64,000 bases of DNA from NCBI GenBank assembly GCA_965262305.1, contig CBDHEY010000002.1:682001-746000 (forward strand). Reading direction: 5' to 3'. Shown here piece by piece: positions 1-9,559 of the stretch. Position numbers and translations under genes: made by a program. Source of the stretch: CBDHEY01 sp965262305 (GTDB lineage Bacteria > Pseudomonadota > Gammaproteobacteria > Pseudomonadales > Cellvibrionaceae). Position 1 is the stretch's first letter; every line of letters starts with the position of its first letter. The notes below the pieces were generated by a model. It had not been told where the DNA came from. It was given only the letters and a program-made list of their open reading frames with translations, and searched no databases.

Positions 1-3000
1 TGAACGTTTGTTGGGTTGATGTGGTTTCAACATCAATTTTTCGCAGTTCTTCTAATACTTGTTGCATTTTGTCATGCGTTCTTAAATCGATTTCTAACTT
101 CTTATCCATACTTCTAACGAGTGGGAAGATACTTTCTTCAATTGTTTTGGCAAGTGTATTTAATATTTTATCAATTCCTGGAACGGGTTGGTTAACAACC
201 TCGATGTTTGTTGTATTGGGTGTTGTTTTTTCTTGTGCGGTTGAAAGTTTTCGTAAACTGGCTTCGATCTGTTGAAGCTCTCTTATACCAGCTTTTTGCA
301 TATCGTTAGATGCTGTTGATTTCGCTACTTCTGTTAATGTCGAAATGTTATTTGCCAAATCAATAAGTTGTGCGACGACGCGTCCACCTATATCGGCACT
401 GTCACCACCCATTGCTTTATTTCTCATAAAGTCTTCTTTTATTTGCTCCCAGCGCACGCGAGACTTATCTGAAAACTGATTTCTTAACTCTTCTAGTTTT
501 AAGAGGTTAGCTTCCGCGCCGGTTGTAAGCATTTGAGCCTCACCAAGATAATGATCTTCGATCAGTTGCTGGAGCTCATTTTCATTCATTACAGAAGATA
601 CTTTCTCGGCCATCTTGTTCATGTTTCGATAGCTACCTTGGAGTTTAAATGGTGGTTCAGTCCTATATTTATCATCTTGCGCTGCAGATGCGATATATTC
701 TAAGTTGATTTTTAATATTACATCTTGAATGACAAAAAGCTTTTTCAGTACTGATGTTATTTCGTTCACCTCGGCCACCGAATATTGGTGGTTCAGTTCC
801 GAAGTTACGATATTTTTCCCTTTAGCTAAATCGATTAGCTTATATATATCTGACATTTCTCTAGTCGCTAAAGGCGCAAGAATTGCGTTAGACGTTAAGC
901 TGTTTTCGATGTAACTCAATGCAAATTGTTCGTCCATACCGCCAAGAATATCGCCAAGGTTATAAATATCTGCACGGTTAGCCAACATATCTGGTACTTT
1001 GAATGCTTCGCCAGCTTCCGTGTAAGGGTTACCAGCCATGACAACGCAGAATTTTTTGCCTCTCATGTCATAGGTTTTAGTTTCATTTGCCCAAACCCCT
1101 TCAATACGTCTTGTACCATCGCAAAGAGAGATAAATTTCTGTAAAAATTCTGGATGGGTATGTTGAATATCGTCGAGATAAAGCATAACGTTGTTACCCA
1201 TCTCGAACGCAAGATTTACTTTCAATAATTCTTGTTTAGCTGTCGCGTTTGGTGCCTGTGATGGATCCAGGCTCAAAACATCATGTCCAAGGGAAGGGCA
1301 ATTGATTTTCATGAAAATTAGCCCTAGACGATTTGCTACGTATTCCATTAACGTCGTTTTCCCATATCCGGGTGGAGAAATCATCATTAACAATCCCATT
1401 AGATCTGATCTTTTGTTTTCTCCAACGGTGCCCATTTGTTTCGCTAAGTTATCACCGATTAACGGTAAATATGATTCATTCACTAGTCGATTACGTACGA
1501 AAGAACTAAGCGGCCGAGGTTTGTATTGATCTAGCCTCAGGTTACTCTTTTCTTGATTAATGAGTTTTTGGCGACAATGTAAATAATTTCGATATCCTAA
1601 TACAGTTTCTGTTGCGTGGGTCTCCAACCTTAGTAGAAACTCATCGAGGTCAAATTTAAGGGATTGGTTCTGGATCGTTTCATGGTTACCTAGCAAGCCC
1701 GAAGCCGTGGTTTTGAGATCAATTTCGGTGTTCCTTCTTTCAATTCTCTCTTCGGTATTAATGAGTGCAATTGCTTCCGGAATATATCGCTCTAGATGTT
1801 TGAGTGATTTATCTGCGACTAGAGCTTTCAACCAGGCTTCTGTGAGTTGCCATCTTTCTGCTGGCCAACCGAGCATTTTTTCCAGCGATGTTTGTAGTTT
1901 TCGCCAGGCAGTTTCGCTCATTTCAAGTTTTAGCTGATCAACAAGTTCTCTAGCATACTTGCTTGATACAAATTCCATACGATCTCTGCTAAGTTCTTCC
2001 GTTAAGTATTCTGCGCTTCGGCGGATCGTAATGCTCGTAATATCAATAGAGTGCTTTCCTATGAATTCATTTAATGCTGATTCAATTTCATTCTCAAGTA
2101 AATTTTTCGCCATATTGCTAGCAAAAATATCGCGCATTTGCGAAGCTGTGATCGAGCGATCCCTCCAAGTTTCATAACTTAGTTGAGAATCAGAAAGTTT
2201 AGTGTTCTGCTTAAGTCGAGTAACATACTTAATATTTGCCCAAAATATTTGGGCTATTGCGCGTGATTCTGGATCAAATTTCAATAATTCGGCATTGGTG
2301 AGAACGGGATAAATTGCCTTTATTATTTGAGCCGCGTCAAAATCGTGTATGCCTTTTTCGTAACCTTCTTTATAGAGCGGCGTAGCGAAATCTCTTACAT
2401 GACTTAGTAGCAATTTTTCATCATTTATTAGCGCACCCAGTTTGTTACTTTTCGGACTTTTTAATATTTGATATGCAAGATACTCAGCGCGATAGACGTG
2501 AGGTGATTCCGATTCTATGTTTAGATCCCAAAAATCGCTTAGATTGTTTAGCGCAATGTCCGTGACGAGTTCGTAATAGTCTGTGCCCGATAGATGGAAA
2601 TAGAGTTGATTGTTTCGAGGAATAATCGTGAGATCAAGCTCTTGGGTATTAACACTAAACCTATGACGAGGTCCAAGTTTTATTACTTTTCCACCATCCT
2701 CATAAATATCAGCTTTGTCCCTTAATGATCTAAAGGCATTGTCTTTTAAGTGTTTTATTTTTGCACTAATGTCGTCAGCTTTAACGCTACTAGAAAGTGA
2801 ATTTAGCTGATCAACCATTTCATTTATTTTTAATACAAGTGCATCTGACGCAAAATAAGTATTAAGCTCGTCTTGCTCTTTAAATTTCAGTATTCTCCGA
2901 TCTATGCTCGCCAATATGCGCTCAGCCGCATCAAAAATGTTCTGTGCTTTTCGTTGTTGAGCTTCCAACAACTGTTGCTTATGAGCTTCAAATGCTTCGT

Positions 3001-5260
3001 AAATTTCGTCTCGTTTAGCGAGTATATCTGCTAAAAATTGATCAAATTCACTGAATTGACTTTCTAATTCTTCTAATTGAACGAGAAGCCTTGAGAGTTG
3101 TTCATCGCATTTTTCTGGGGTTGTAGCCAGGCCCAAGGCGTTATTGATACTTTGTGAAAATAGTTTGAATTGTGCGGAGAACTGTGCGATCGCTTCGTCG
3201 GAACCCAGTGCTTTGCGTTTATTTTCGGTTTTCGCTCTGCATTGATTTAGTTTTGCATAGACTTCTGAAATAGCATCAATGATTTGTGTTCGAATGGTTG
3301 AATCTTCAATTTGAATTGTAGTCATTAATTCGGAAATTAAATCTAGCGCAGACGCGGTTGACTCAATTTCTTCTAATATCGGCTCAATGCTAGCTTTAGT
3401 TTTGGATTTATCTAGTTCTTTCGTAAAGGAATCTATTTTTAATAGATAAGGTTTGATCGCCTCAGGGGAATTTAAAAACTGGACCGTTTTTTGTGAAAGG
3501 TTTTCTTCAAAAATTTTAAGTTCTGAATCGAGAGAGGCGATCCTTTCTTTATCAATATAACGATATTCAGAAATAGTTGCCAAGTGTCCGCGTTGTTGTC
3601 GTATACGCTTTAATGCTGCTACATAATCTCCAGTGTCTTCCCAGTTTTCCGGTCGAATGTGAGATTGAATGTCTTTTTGAGTTTTCTCTGCAGTGTCGAG
3701 CGCTTCTGCAGATTTTGCTTGAATAGATTGAATTTTTTCAAACTCGTCAATTACTAATTCAGCAGTTTCGCCGACGTCTTGCAAGCAGTTTTTTATTTCA
3801 CTTGTTTCGTCTGAATTTAACCAATAATAACTATCGAATAACTGTCTCGAATTTCTTGCCAGCTCTTCATAAAGAAAAGCTGTCACTTTTTGATTTTCAA
3901 TCGCACGACAAATACTTAGTAGGTCAGATATCCCTCTTACGAGCTCCGCATTACCAATACGCCCATAAAAATTTTGCTTTTGTGGAATTTTAGCGGCGAA
4001 CTCATCACTTATATAGGGAGTTTTCCAAACTTGCATAGGATGAACCCGTGTAGGTTCATTTTCTGCCGTGAAGATAACGAGTGTTCCATCATCTGCAAGG
4101 GCATAACCGTGTCCATAGATAGGATTTTGTAGGGTCTTGTTTATCAGGTTGTAGGTTAAGAGTCCAACTATTCCATCTTCTGGTTCGTAAAAAATATATA
4201 AGACGTCTTCACCATTAGGCGATCTAATTGTGCGCTTATAAGTAAGAGAGCTATTATTAGCTTCAAATTTTTTGTGTTCTCCTGTTTGTAAATAATATCC
4301 ACCAGGAAAGATTACACCATGATCTTCTGGAAGCTGCACGCAAGACTGACCTAATTCATCAATTCTAACCACTTCTTTAGTTAGTTTATTGAAAATTAAG
4401 TATCGCCATTGTTCCTCGCGATATGGTAGGACCTTAATTAGAATTAACGAGCCAACTGTGGCGTATGCCATTTCTGCATCATCTAAGGATTGTGTCTTGT
4501 CTTCCACTGGCTCGTTGTATATTCCTAGGCCGTCTTCCGTGTTGTTTTCTACCTTGACCGTTAGCGTTCCGCCCACAGTTTCAACAAAGACTTCATCCTT
4601 AATATTTGCGTGGGGGTGACGGCCGTGGATAGTGTCTTCTCTTGTTATGTTCTTCCATTCAAAGTCATTTTTAGGGGGCAGTTGTAAATCTCTTTCACCG
4701 CGGTTGTCGATATATTCAATTTTTTTTCCATCCGGTGATATGCCCCAGCGAAACACCCGAATATCTTCTATACGATCGCCAATTTGAAACCCTGCGAGTA
4801 ATTTCCCATTTTTATTTACCAGTTGTAGAAGTTTTGCTTTTTTGTAATATCGATATAATTCAGAAAAATCATTCAGAAACCGAGTTTCGTATAGAAACGT
4901 TTGGCCTAGAGGTATCTCTTCTAAACTAGTTTCGTCAGCATCGAGTAGTTTAACAACCGAGAAAACATCTTCAACTTTGGTTTCTTTTTTGAGTCCGATG
5001 AACACGTTGTATCCGAATATCAATAATTCACCGGCTTGTACGATGTCTCTTGCAATTGAATTATTTCCGGTTCTAATACGGACTCGGCCTATAATAGCAA
5101 GTTCAGTACTGCCAAATTCCTTTAAACGACTTTGGTTTAAATTGTTACTTAGTTCACGAAGTTTTTTTCCTTGTTCATCTAAGCGTCTGCGGATAATTTC
5201 ATACGCGCCACCTTCGGCTACGGCATTATCGATAATGTTGCTGCTATTGTCGGTTTCCAA
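1..5260 (-). CDS. Giant AAA+ ATPase ('DNA repair ATPase'-like), C-terminus off the window
   Basis: The reading frame is open from a TTG at 5260 to the window edge, so at least 1,753 residues are present and the stop is not seen. The TTG is preceded by AAGGA at 8 nt; no in-frame ATG competes nearby. Visible parts: a short N-terminal helix, a beta-rich repeat region (about residues 100-420, propeller-like), long Glu/Lys/Gln-rich coiled coils (about 480-830), a helical middle, and a C-terminal AAA+ module with P-loop PPGYGKTT (residues 1296-1303, Lys1301) and Walker B LYLDD (1360-1364). Proteins of this make-up are often annotated 'DNA repair ATPase', but I see nothing that ties it to DNA repair. 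It is the last visible gene of the PspA/flotillin operon, so a chaperone or remodelling role at the membrane is my inference. An assembly error is unlikely given the continuous frame. Confidence 0.85.
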   Translation of the reverse strand, partial: METDNSSNIIDNAVAEGGAYEIIRRRLDEQGKKLRELSNNLNQSRLKEFGSTELAIIGRVRIRTGNNSIARDIVQAGELLIFGYNVFIGLKKETKVEDVFSVVKLLDADETSLEEIPLGQTFLYETRFLNDFSELYRYYKKAKLLQLVNKNGKLLAGFQIGDRIEDIRVFRWGISPDGKKIEYIDNRGERDLQLPPKNDFEWKNITREDTIHGRHPHANIKDEVFVETVGGTLTVKVENNTEDGLGIYNEPVEDKTQSLDDAEMAYATVGSLILIKVLPYREEQWRYLIFNKLTKEVVRIDELGQSCVQLPEDHGVIFPGGYYLQTGEHKKFEANNSSLTYKRTIRSPNGEDVLYIFYEPEDGIVGLLTYNLINKTLQNPIYGHGYALADDGTLVIFTAENEPTRVHPMQVWKTPYISDEFAAKIPQKQNFYGRIGNAELVRGISDLLSICRAIENQKVTAFLYEELARNSRQLFDSYYWLNSDETSEIKNCLQDVGETAELVIDEFEKIQSIQAKSAEALDTAEKTQKDIQSHIRPENWEDTGDYVAALKRIRQQRGHLATISEYRYIDKERIASLDSELKIFEENLSQKTVQFLNSPEAIKPYLLKIDSFTKELDKSKTKASIEPILEEIESTASALDLISELMTTIQIEDSTIRTQIIDAISEVYAKLNQCRAKTENKRKALGSDEAIAQFSAQFKLFSQSINNALGLATTPEKCDEQLSRLLVQLEELESQFSEFDQFLADILAKRDEIYEAFEAHKQQLLEAQQRKAQNIFDAAERILASIDRRILKFKEQDELNTYFASDALVLKINEMVDQLNSLSSSVKADDISAKIKHLKDNAFRSLRDKADIYEDGGKVIKLGPRHRFSVNTQELDLTIIPRNNQLYFHLSGTDYYELVTDIALNNLSDFWDLNIESESPHVYRAEYLAYQILKSPKSNKLGALINDEKLLLSHVRDFATPLYKEGYEKGIHDFDAAQIIKAIYPVLTNAELLKFDPESRAIAQIFWANIKYVTRLKQNTKLSDSQLSYETWRDRSITASQMRDIFASNMAKNLLENEIESALNEFIGKHSIDITSITIRRSAEYLTEELSRDRMEFVSSKYARELVDQLKLEMSETAWRKLQTSLEKMLGWPAERWQLTEAWLKALVADKSLKHLERYIPEAIALINTEERIERRNTEIDLKTTASGLLGNHETIQNQSLKFDLDEFLLRLETHATETVLGYRNYLHCRQKLINQEKSNLRLDQYKPRPLSSFVRNRLVNESYLPLIGDNLAKQMGTVGENKRSDLMGLLMMISPPGYGKTTLMEYVANRLGLIFMKINCPSLGHDVLSLDPSQAPNATAKQELLKVNLAFEMGNNVMLYLDDIQHTHPEFLQKFISLCDGTRRIEGVWANETKTYDMRGKKFCVVMAGNPYTEAGEAFKVPDMLANRADIYNLGDILGGMDEQFALSYIENSLTSNAILAPLATREMSDIYKLIDLAKGKNIVTSELNHQYSVAEVNEITSVLKKLFVIQDVILKINLEYIASAAQDDKYRTEPPFKLQGSYRNMNKMAEKVSSVMNENELQQLIEDHYLGEAQMLTTGAEANLLKLEELRNQFSDKSRVRWEQIKEDFMRNKAMGGDSADIGGRVVAQLIDLANNISTLTEVAKSTASNDMQKAGIRELQQIEASLRKLSTAQEKTTPNTTNIEVVNQPVPGIDKILNTLAKTIEESIFPLVRSMDKKLEIDLRTHDKMQQVLEELRKIDVETTSTQQTF

Positions 5261-5348
5261 AACTGTTTTCCTTCAAAAAATGACTATACTTTGGTCCGAG
5301 AAATACTCAACAAGTAAATAGTGAGACAGAAATTTCTCTTGGTATAGC

Positions 5349-5888
5349 TTAGACTCTATAAGGGTCGTCCGATATTAAATACGCAATGATTTCAGCTTTG
5401 TGGTTAGATGATTGAACTATTGATCGCATAGCTTTTATTTGCTCAAAGTTTTCTTCAAACTGTTTTTGATAAAGTTCTTCGAGCATATCAGTCGTTTTAG
5501 CCTCCCGAACTTTTCTTTGCCAAACATCTGTAAATATCTCGTTAAGTTTCAACGATAATCCACTATTTTTGAGTAGTTCCCACTCGCCATGATCCAACCA
5601 AATGGCATTTCTACTTGGGCTCAGATCCAAGCGATGTTCTGTGGAAGCGGCTATTCTATATTTAATCATGAGATTTCCAGATTCAGGGCACAGTAGCGCC
5701 CTGTTTGACTCAGTAGCTTCAATCTCGAAATCACCTACTTCATCCCTGATAGAACTTTGTTCCTTCCATTTCAGATAGTCCTGTAAATATAAAAAATTAC
5801 CTTTACAGTTTGAACATCGCTTAGTGGGTAGAAAGGGTTCTAGAAAATGGTTAACCAACTTACCTTTGTTACAGCTAGTGCATTTCAT
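5349..5888 (-). CDS. TFIIB-type zinc-ribbon protein, second ribbon degenerate
   Basis: A 179-residue cytoplasmic protein with no signal peptide or membrane segment. The N-terminal ribbon has an intact Cys4 set (C3, C6, C25, C28) typical of zf-TFIIB domains. A second copy follows at about residues 67-106: it keeps the CP start, GxLM and the WLDHGEWELL signature (97-106) but has Ser or other residues where three of the four cysteines should be. The rest is helical and ends in DPYRV. It lies between the TerB-like gene (16 nt upstream) and the giant ATPase (about 88 nt downstream) and is probably co-transcribed with both. The family is unstudied as far as I know; an adaptor role within the operon's complex is a guess. 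Confidence 0.8.
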   Translation of the reverse strand: MKCTSCNKGKLVNHFLEPFLPTKRCSNCKGNFLYLQDYLKWKEQSSIRDEVGDFEIEATESNRALLCPESGNLMIKYRIAASTEHRLDLSPSRNAIWLDHGEWELLKNSGLSLKLNEIFTDVWQRKVREAKTTDMLEELYQKQFEENFEQIKAMRSIVQSSNHKAEIIAYLISDDPYRV

Positions 5889-5903
5889 TTTAATCGCTCG
5901 TTC

Positions 5904-6143
5904 TTACAACCCGAATTTGGACTTGATTTCGCTAACTCGCTGAATCATAGTTTGGTCCAGGTCTTTATCATTGAGCCTTGATATAATATTGCTTAGAACA
6001 CGTTTCTCGTTCTCATCAACTACACCATCTCGCAGCGCAACGTCTACGAGGCCGTTTAATTCATCTACATCTAGCTTGCCATCATCTGCAAAACAATTGA
6101 TAGATTTGAATGTCAGCTCTAAATAATCGCGTGATTCGCTCAT
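5904..6143 (-). CDS. Short TerB-like protein
   Basis: A 79-residue acidic, all-helical protein. Residues 19-47 (FADDGKLDVDE, then RDGVVDENEKRVL) carry the paired acidic D-G-x-(L/V)-D-x-x-E pattern typical of tellurite-resistance TerB domains, which bind metal. Known TerB proteins are about 150 residues, so this is half-size and may be a single repeat. The start is supported by AAGGAGAA just upstream. It sits 16 nt after the flotillin gene and 15 nt before the zinc-ribbon gene, so membership of the PspA/flotillin operon is clear. Metal binding is inferred from the family, not shown. Confidence 0.72.
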   Translation of the reverse strand: MSESRDYLELTFKSINCFADDGKLDVDELNGLVDVALRDGVVDENEKRVLSNIISRLNDKDLDQTMIQRVSEIKSKFGL

Positions 6144-6159
6144 TTTGTTCTCCTTTTTC

Positions 6160-8109
6160 TTAAGGTTTTTCAGGTGTGTTTACATTTTGTGTGCCATTTT
6201 TAGGTTCCATAAACTTGGTAAGCAGAGCGTTGATGGTGTCACTTTTTCCTGCTAATCCATCTATTGCTTTACCGATGGAAAGAGATTTCGCGAAATTGTT
6301 GAAGAAGTGATCTTCTCCGCCAACGATGTCGATTTTCGCTTTTTCAAGAGCTGTTGCAAGTACTTCGGCATTTTCTTTAGCAATGTTCTCTCCGGCATCT
6401 ATTGCTGCAAGTGCTTCCTTCAGAGCCGTTTCTAAAGACATTCTAAACTCTTCGTGTTCTCTCGCTTTATCACTCATACTATTCATCGCATCGAATTTTT
6501 CTGTTAGTCCATCAGCTTCTGCTTTGAATTGTTCTCTCGTAACCTCGGCTTTAGCAGTACCAACTTGCTTCTCTGCTAGTGCTTCAGATTCTCCCTTCGC
6601 TGCGATTATTGATGCTTCTGCAAAACCTTCTTTTTCTTTTGCTGTTGCTTTGGCTTCTAAAACCTTTGCCTCTGCAATGCCTTCTTTTTCTAACGCATCG
6701 GCTTTAGCTTCTTGTATTTTTGCTTCAGCCAACCCGGGCGCAGCCACTTCTGCCTGAACTCCTTCTGCAAGTCGCTTCTTGGAATCGGCTTCTTTCGCAG
6801 CAGCATCAAGGTTTGCTTGGGCTATTGTAATTATCTCTGCTGATTTGTGTTTCGCCGCTATTTCTTCAGCCTCAGCAGCTTTTATTTGTTTAACCTTTTC
6901 TTCTTCAGCTTTAGCTTCTGCATCAAGTATTTTTACTTGTTTTTGACGGTCTGCTTCGGAAACTTCTCTAACCTCATTTATTCTTTCTTCTTCGATTGCA
7001 ACTGTTTTATCAACAGCAATTCGTTCTCGGATAACATTGGCAATTTCTTTCTTTTTAACTTCGATCGCTTTTTCAGCTTCAATGCGTTGAAGTTCCACTT
7101 CCCTCTCACGAGATACAATTTCAAGATCTCTTGCTCGAGCTACTTTTTCTTGTTCAATAGCAACTGCTCTCAATCGATTTTGTTCAGCAACTTCGATTTC
7201 ACGCTGTTGGTTTTCTTTCTGGACGGAAAGGTCTTGATTAACTGAAATAGTTGTTTCTTCAGATTTCTTGCGTTCTTCTTCTTGTACTTTAATAGTTTCA
7301 GCTTCTTCTCTAGCTTCAATCGATGCAACTTCACGTGATTGTCTAGCAATGGCATCTTTTTCTTGCTTGTCGAGTTCTAGAAGAGCCTCTTTGGTCTCGA
7401 CATTCTTTTTAGTTATAGCTAGTTCTTCGTCTCGCTCGAGAATATTTGTTCTCACATTTTGGGTTGCGGTAAGTTCGGTAATCTTTTTTATACCTTCTGC
7501 GTCCAAAATATTGTTTGGATCTAGATCGGATTTTGGTGTTTGTTCTAAATAATCAATTGCAACATCTTCAAGAACATAACCATTTAGATCGTCACCAATA
7601 ACCTGCACTATCTTCTCTCTGAACTCAAGGCGGTTTTCAAATAGTTGTACGAATTCGATTTGTTTTCCCACCGTTTTTAACGCTTCGGAGAATTTAGCAT
7701 TAAAGAGTTCGTTAACCGCTTCCTTGTCTGAAGCTCGGGCAGCTCCAATGGATTTAGCAACTTTTAAAACATCTTCTGCAGTTTCATTTACTCTTAGGTA
7801 AAATGCTACGGTGATGTCAGCTCGCATATTGTCTGCACAAATAAGGCCGTCTTTACCTCTGCGATCAACTTCGAGCGTGATAAGTGAAATTCTCATTAAC
7901 TCTTTTTTATGAATTACCGGCCATACTAAGGATCCTGTAAATGTGACCTTTGGTACTGACTTCATAGTGTTTACAATAAGCGCAGTACCTTGTTCAACCT
8001 TAATATAAAAAGCTTTAAATACTGTGATAATCGCCATTAGTAAAATAAATGCTACGACGATTATTGCGGCGATAAATGCTACCCCGGAAAGACCTGATAA
8101 TTCGGCCAT
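6160..8109 (-). CDS. Flotillin family protein (YqiK-like)
   Basis: A 649-residue flotillin. An N-terminal membrane helix (about residues 10-33) is followed by an SPFH/band-7 domain (about 35-200) and a very long Ala/Glu/Lys coiled coil (about 215-560) made of repeated EAKA, EKEG and AEA units. The C-terminal tail is helical and ends in a polar, Asn-rich stretch. Flotillins scaffold ordered membrane domains; bacterial YqiK is paired with the OB-fold membrane protein YqiJ, and here that partner is directly upstream (27 nt gap). The start has a good Shine-Dalgarno (AAGGAG). The link to PspA in the same operon suggests a role in membrane integrity or stress. Confidence in the family is very high. 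Confidence 0.95.
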   Translation of the reverse strand: MAELSGLSGVAFIAAIIVVAFILLMAIITVFKAFYIKVEQGTALIVNTMKSVPKVTFTGSLVWPVIHKKELMRISLITLEVDRRGKDGLICADNMRADITVAFYLRVNETAEDVLKVAKSIGAARASDKEAVNELFNAKFSEALKTVGKQIEFVQLFENRLEFREKIVQVIGDDLNGYVLEDVAIDYLEQTPKSDLDPNNILDAEGIKKITELTATQNVRTNILERDEELAITKKNVETKEALLELDKQEKDAIARQSREVASIEAREEAETIKVQEEERKKSEETTISVNQDLSVQKENQQREIEVAEQNRLRAVAIEQEKVARARDLEIVSREREVELQRIEAEKAIEVKKKEIANVIRERIAVDKTVAIEEERINEVREVSEADRQKQVKILDAEAKAEEEKVKQIKAAEAEEIAAKHKSAEIITIAQANLDAAAKEADSKKRLAEGVQAEVAAPGLAEAKIQEAKADALEKEGIAEAKVLEAKATAKEKEGFAEASIIAAKGESEALAEKQVGTAKAEVTREQFKAEADGLTEKFDAMNSMSDKAREHEEFRMSLETALKEALAAIDAGENIAKENAEVLATALEKAKIDIVGGEDHFFNNFAKSLSIGKAIDGLAGKSDTINALLTKFMEPKNGTQNVNTPEKP

Positions 8110-8136
8110 GTTGTGCTCCTTAGTTACAATAATGTA

Positions 8137-8790
8137 TTAGTTAGAATTGAATTCGTTTTCAGAAATTACTGAATAGGTTCCTGATTCTTCATGTCTTTCG
8201 AGTAACACTACCTTGTCTCCTTTGTTGAATATTTTATTGTTTCGGCTTCTCACTCTTAGAAGTAATCCTGCTCCGCCGTCTTCGAGAATAGCTTCTCCAA
8301 ATTTGTCATCAACACGGCTGGACCTAACTACTGCAACTTGGCCAATAACGTGTTTTATTGAAGGCGCTTCCATTTGTTTAAAAAGCTTCCTTAAGGGTTT
8401 GATTACAATTGTTGTAATCAGAACCGATATATAAAAAACGCATGCCATAATTCCAATGCCTACAACGAACTCTAGCGTGCGACCCGGAATAAAAGGGTTT
8501 ATTAGTGCGACGGCAATATAACAGAGTATCCATCCTGTAAGTGACAAAATGGTGATGATGATAGGTAGAGGCACTCCATTTAATCCTATCTTCATAAGTA
8601 CGCCACCGATCCCGCCTATGTTTCCTTCCGCTATTTCAATTTCAAAAGCATCTATATCAAAAACCCCGAGTATCGATACAAGCCAGAATAAAACACTAAA
8701 CCCCAAAAAAAACGTAAAAACAACTGTTGGAAATGAGCTAATGTTGTTGTAGAACGGGCTCATCCCTTCATGTAATAAAATTGCAAACAT
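8137..8790 (-). CDS. YqiJ-like membrane protein with OB-fold domain
   Basis: A 217-residue membrane protein with helices at about residues 24-46, 73-97 and 106-130, then a C-terminal soluble domain (about 145-217) that is beta-rich and looks like the NfeD/OB-fold type (VGQVAVVRS, then FNKGDKVVLLERH). This layout matches YqiJ/DUF1449 proteins, which usually sit next to a flotillin of the YqiK type and are thought to work with it in the inner membrane, as NfeD does for other SPFH proteins. Here it is immediately upstream of the flotillin gene. AAGGGTG lies before the start. The assignment rests on topology, C-terminal pattern and context. Confidence 0.85.
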   Translation of the reverse strand: MFAILLHEGMSPFYNNISSFPTVVFTFFLGFSVLFWLVSILGVFDIDAFEIEIAEGNIGGIGGVLMKIGLNGVPLPIIITILSLTGWILCYIAVALINPFIPGRTLEFVVGIGIMACVFYISVLITTIVIKPLRKLFKQMEAPSIKHVIGQVAVVRSSRVDDKFGEAILEDGGAGLLLRVRSRNNKIFNKGDKVVLLERHEESGTYSVISENEFNSN

Positions 8791-8860
8791 GTCACACCCT
8801 TAACAATGGTTATTGAATTGGGCAATATTAATCGCGCACGTCCATTGTGCAAAGTAGAAA

Positions 8861-9547
8861 CTATTTTTTGTTTTTGATTCTCTCTAGCACACTTGAAGCG
8901 TCTGTGCCTTTGGGCGCGATTCCAGCTTCTTCAAGTTTAACCTGAAGGTCTTTATCTTCGAATTCGTCAGCAAGCTCGGATGCGGCTTTCATTTTTGCGG
9001 CTTTCATTGCTTGTTTTTCTTTAATGCGTTCTAGTGAATCCATAGCTGTTCGAAGCTTTGAGTTGGAACCGCTATGCCTCTCCGCGACGGCTTCTTGAGC
9101 CCGCTGCACGCTTTCAGTGGCTTTGACTGTGTCGACCTGTTGCTGCATACGTTTGATGTTCGTTTCAGCTTGCTTAATCGATAAGCGCAATTGCTCTGCT
9201 TGCGCATGGAAACCTTTTATCGCTTGATCTTCTGTTGCTAAATTATTTTCCAGATCGGCAATTTTTTGAGCGATCTCTAACGCTAGATTTTCATCATTTT
9301 TATCGAGCGCTTGGGAAGCATAGTCTTCGTATTCGCTAATTTGCTTTTTTATCGAGCTAAACTTTTCCTCACCTATTTTTTTGTGTGCGATGATCGAAGC
9401 TAAGCCTTCCTTACTGTTTTTAACTTCTTCGGACGCATCTCTTAATTCTTGATCCAAAATTCTGAGTGCCTGACTATCCGTAATTGCTTCGCCGGCTTCA
9501 TTAATTCCGCCTCTAAGAGCTGTTATCATCTTTGCCCAAACATTCAT
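8861..9547 (-). CDS. PspA/IM30 family membrane-stress protein
   Basis: A 228-residue, almost wholly helical protein. It begins with the amphipathic membrane-binding helix of PspA/IM30 (about residues 1-22), followed by long heptad coiled coils (about 25-190). PspA/Vipp1 proteins are ESCRT-III-like and polymerise on damaged inner membrane. The C-terminal extension (about 195-228, with GIAPKG) resembles the YjfJ branch rather than classic enterobacterial PspA. There is no pspB, pspC or pspF nearby, so control is unlike the sigma-54 Psp system; the upstream YjfI gene (12 nt gap) is the likely functional partner. A strong AAGGAG precedes the ATG. Confidence 0.93.
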   Translation of the reverse strand: MNVWAKMITALRGGINEAGEAITDSQALRILDQELRDASEEVKNSKEGLASIIAHKKIGEEKFSSIKKQISEYEDYASQALDKNDENLALEIAQKIADLENNLATEDQAIKGFHAQAEQLRLSIKQAETNIKRMQQQVDTVKATESVQRAQEAVAERHSGSNSKLRTAMDSLERIKEKQAMKAAKMKAASELADEFEDKDLQVKLEEAGIAPKGTDASSVLERIKNKK

Positions 9548-9559
9548 TTTAATGCTCCT

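Noticed and set aside
6326..7552. Several plus-strand open frames (e.g. 6326-6757, 6847-7245, 7268-7552) across the flotillin gene
   Set aside because: They mirror the repetitive Ala/Glu coiled coil of flotillin; their Ser/Ala/Phe-rich repeats have no family resemblance.
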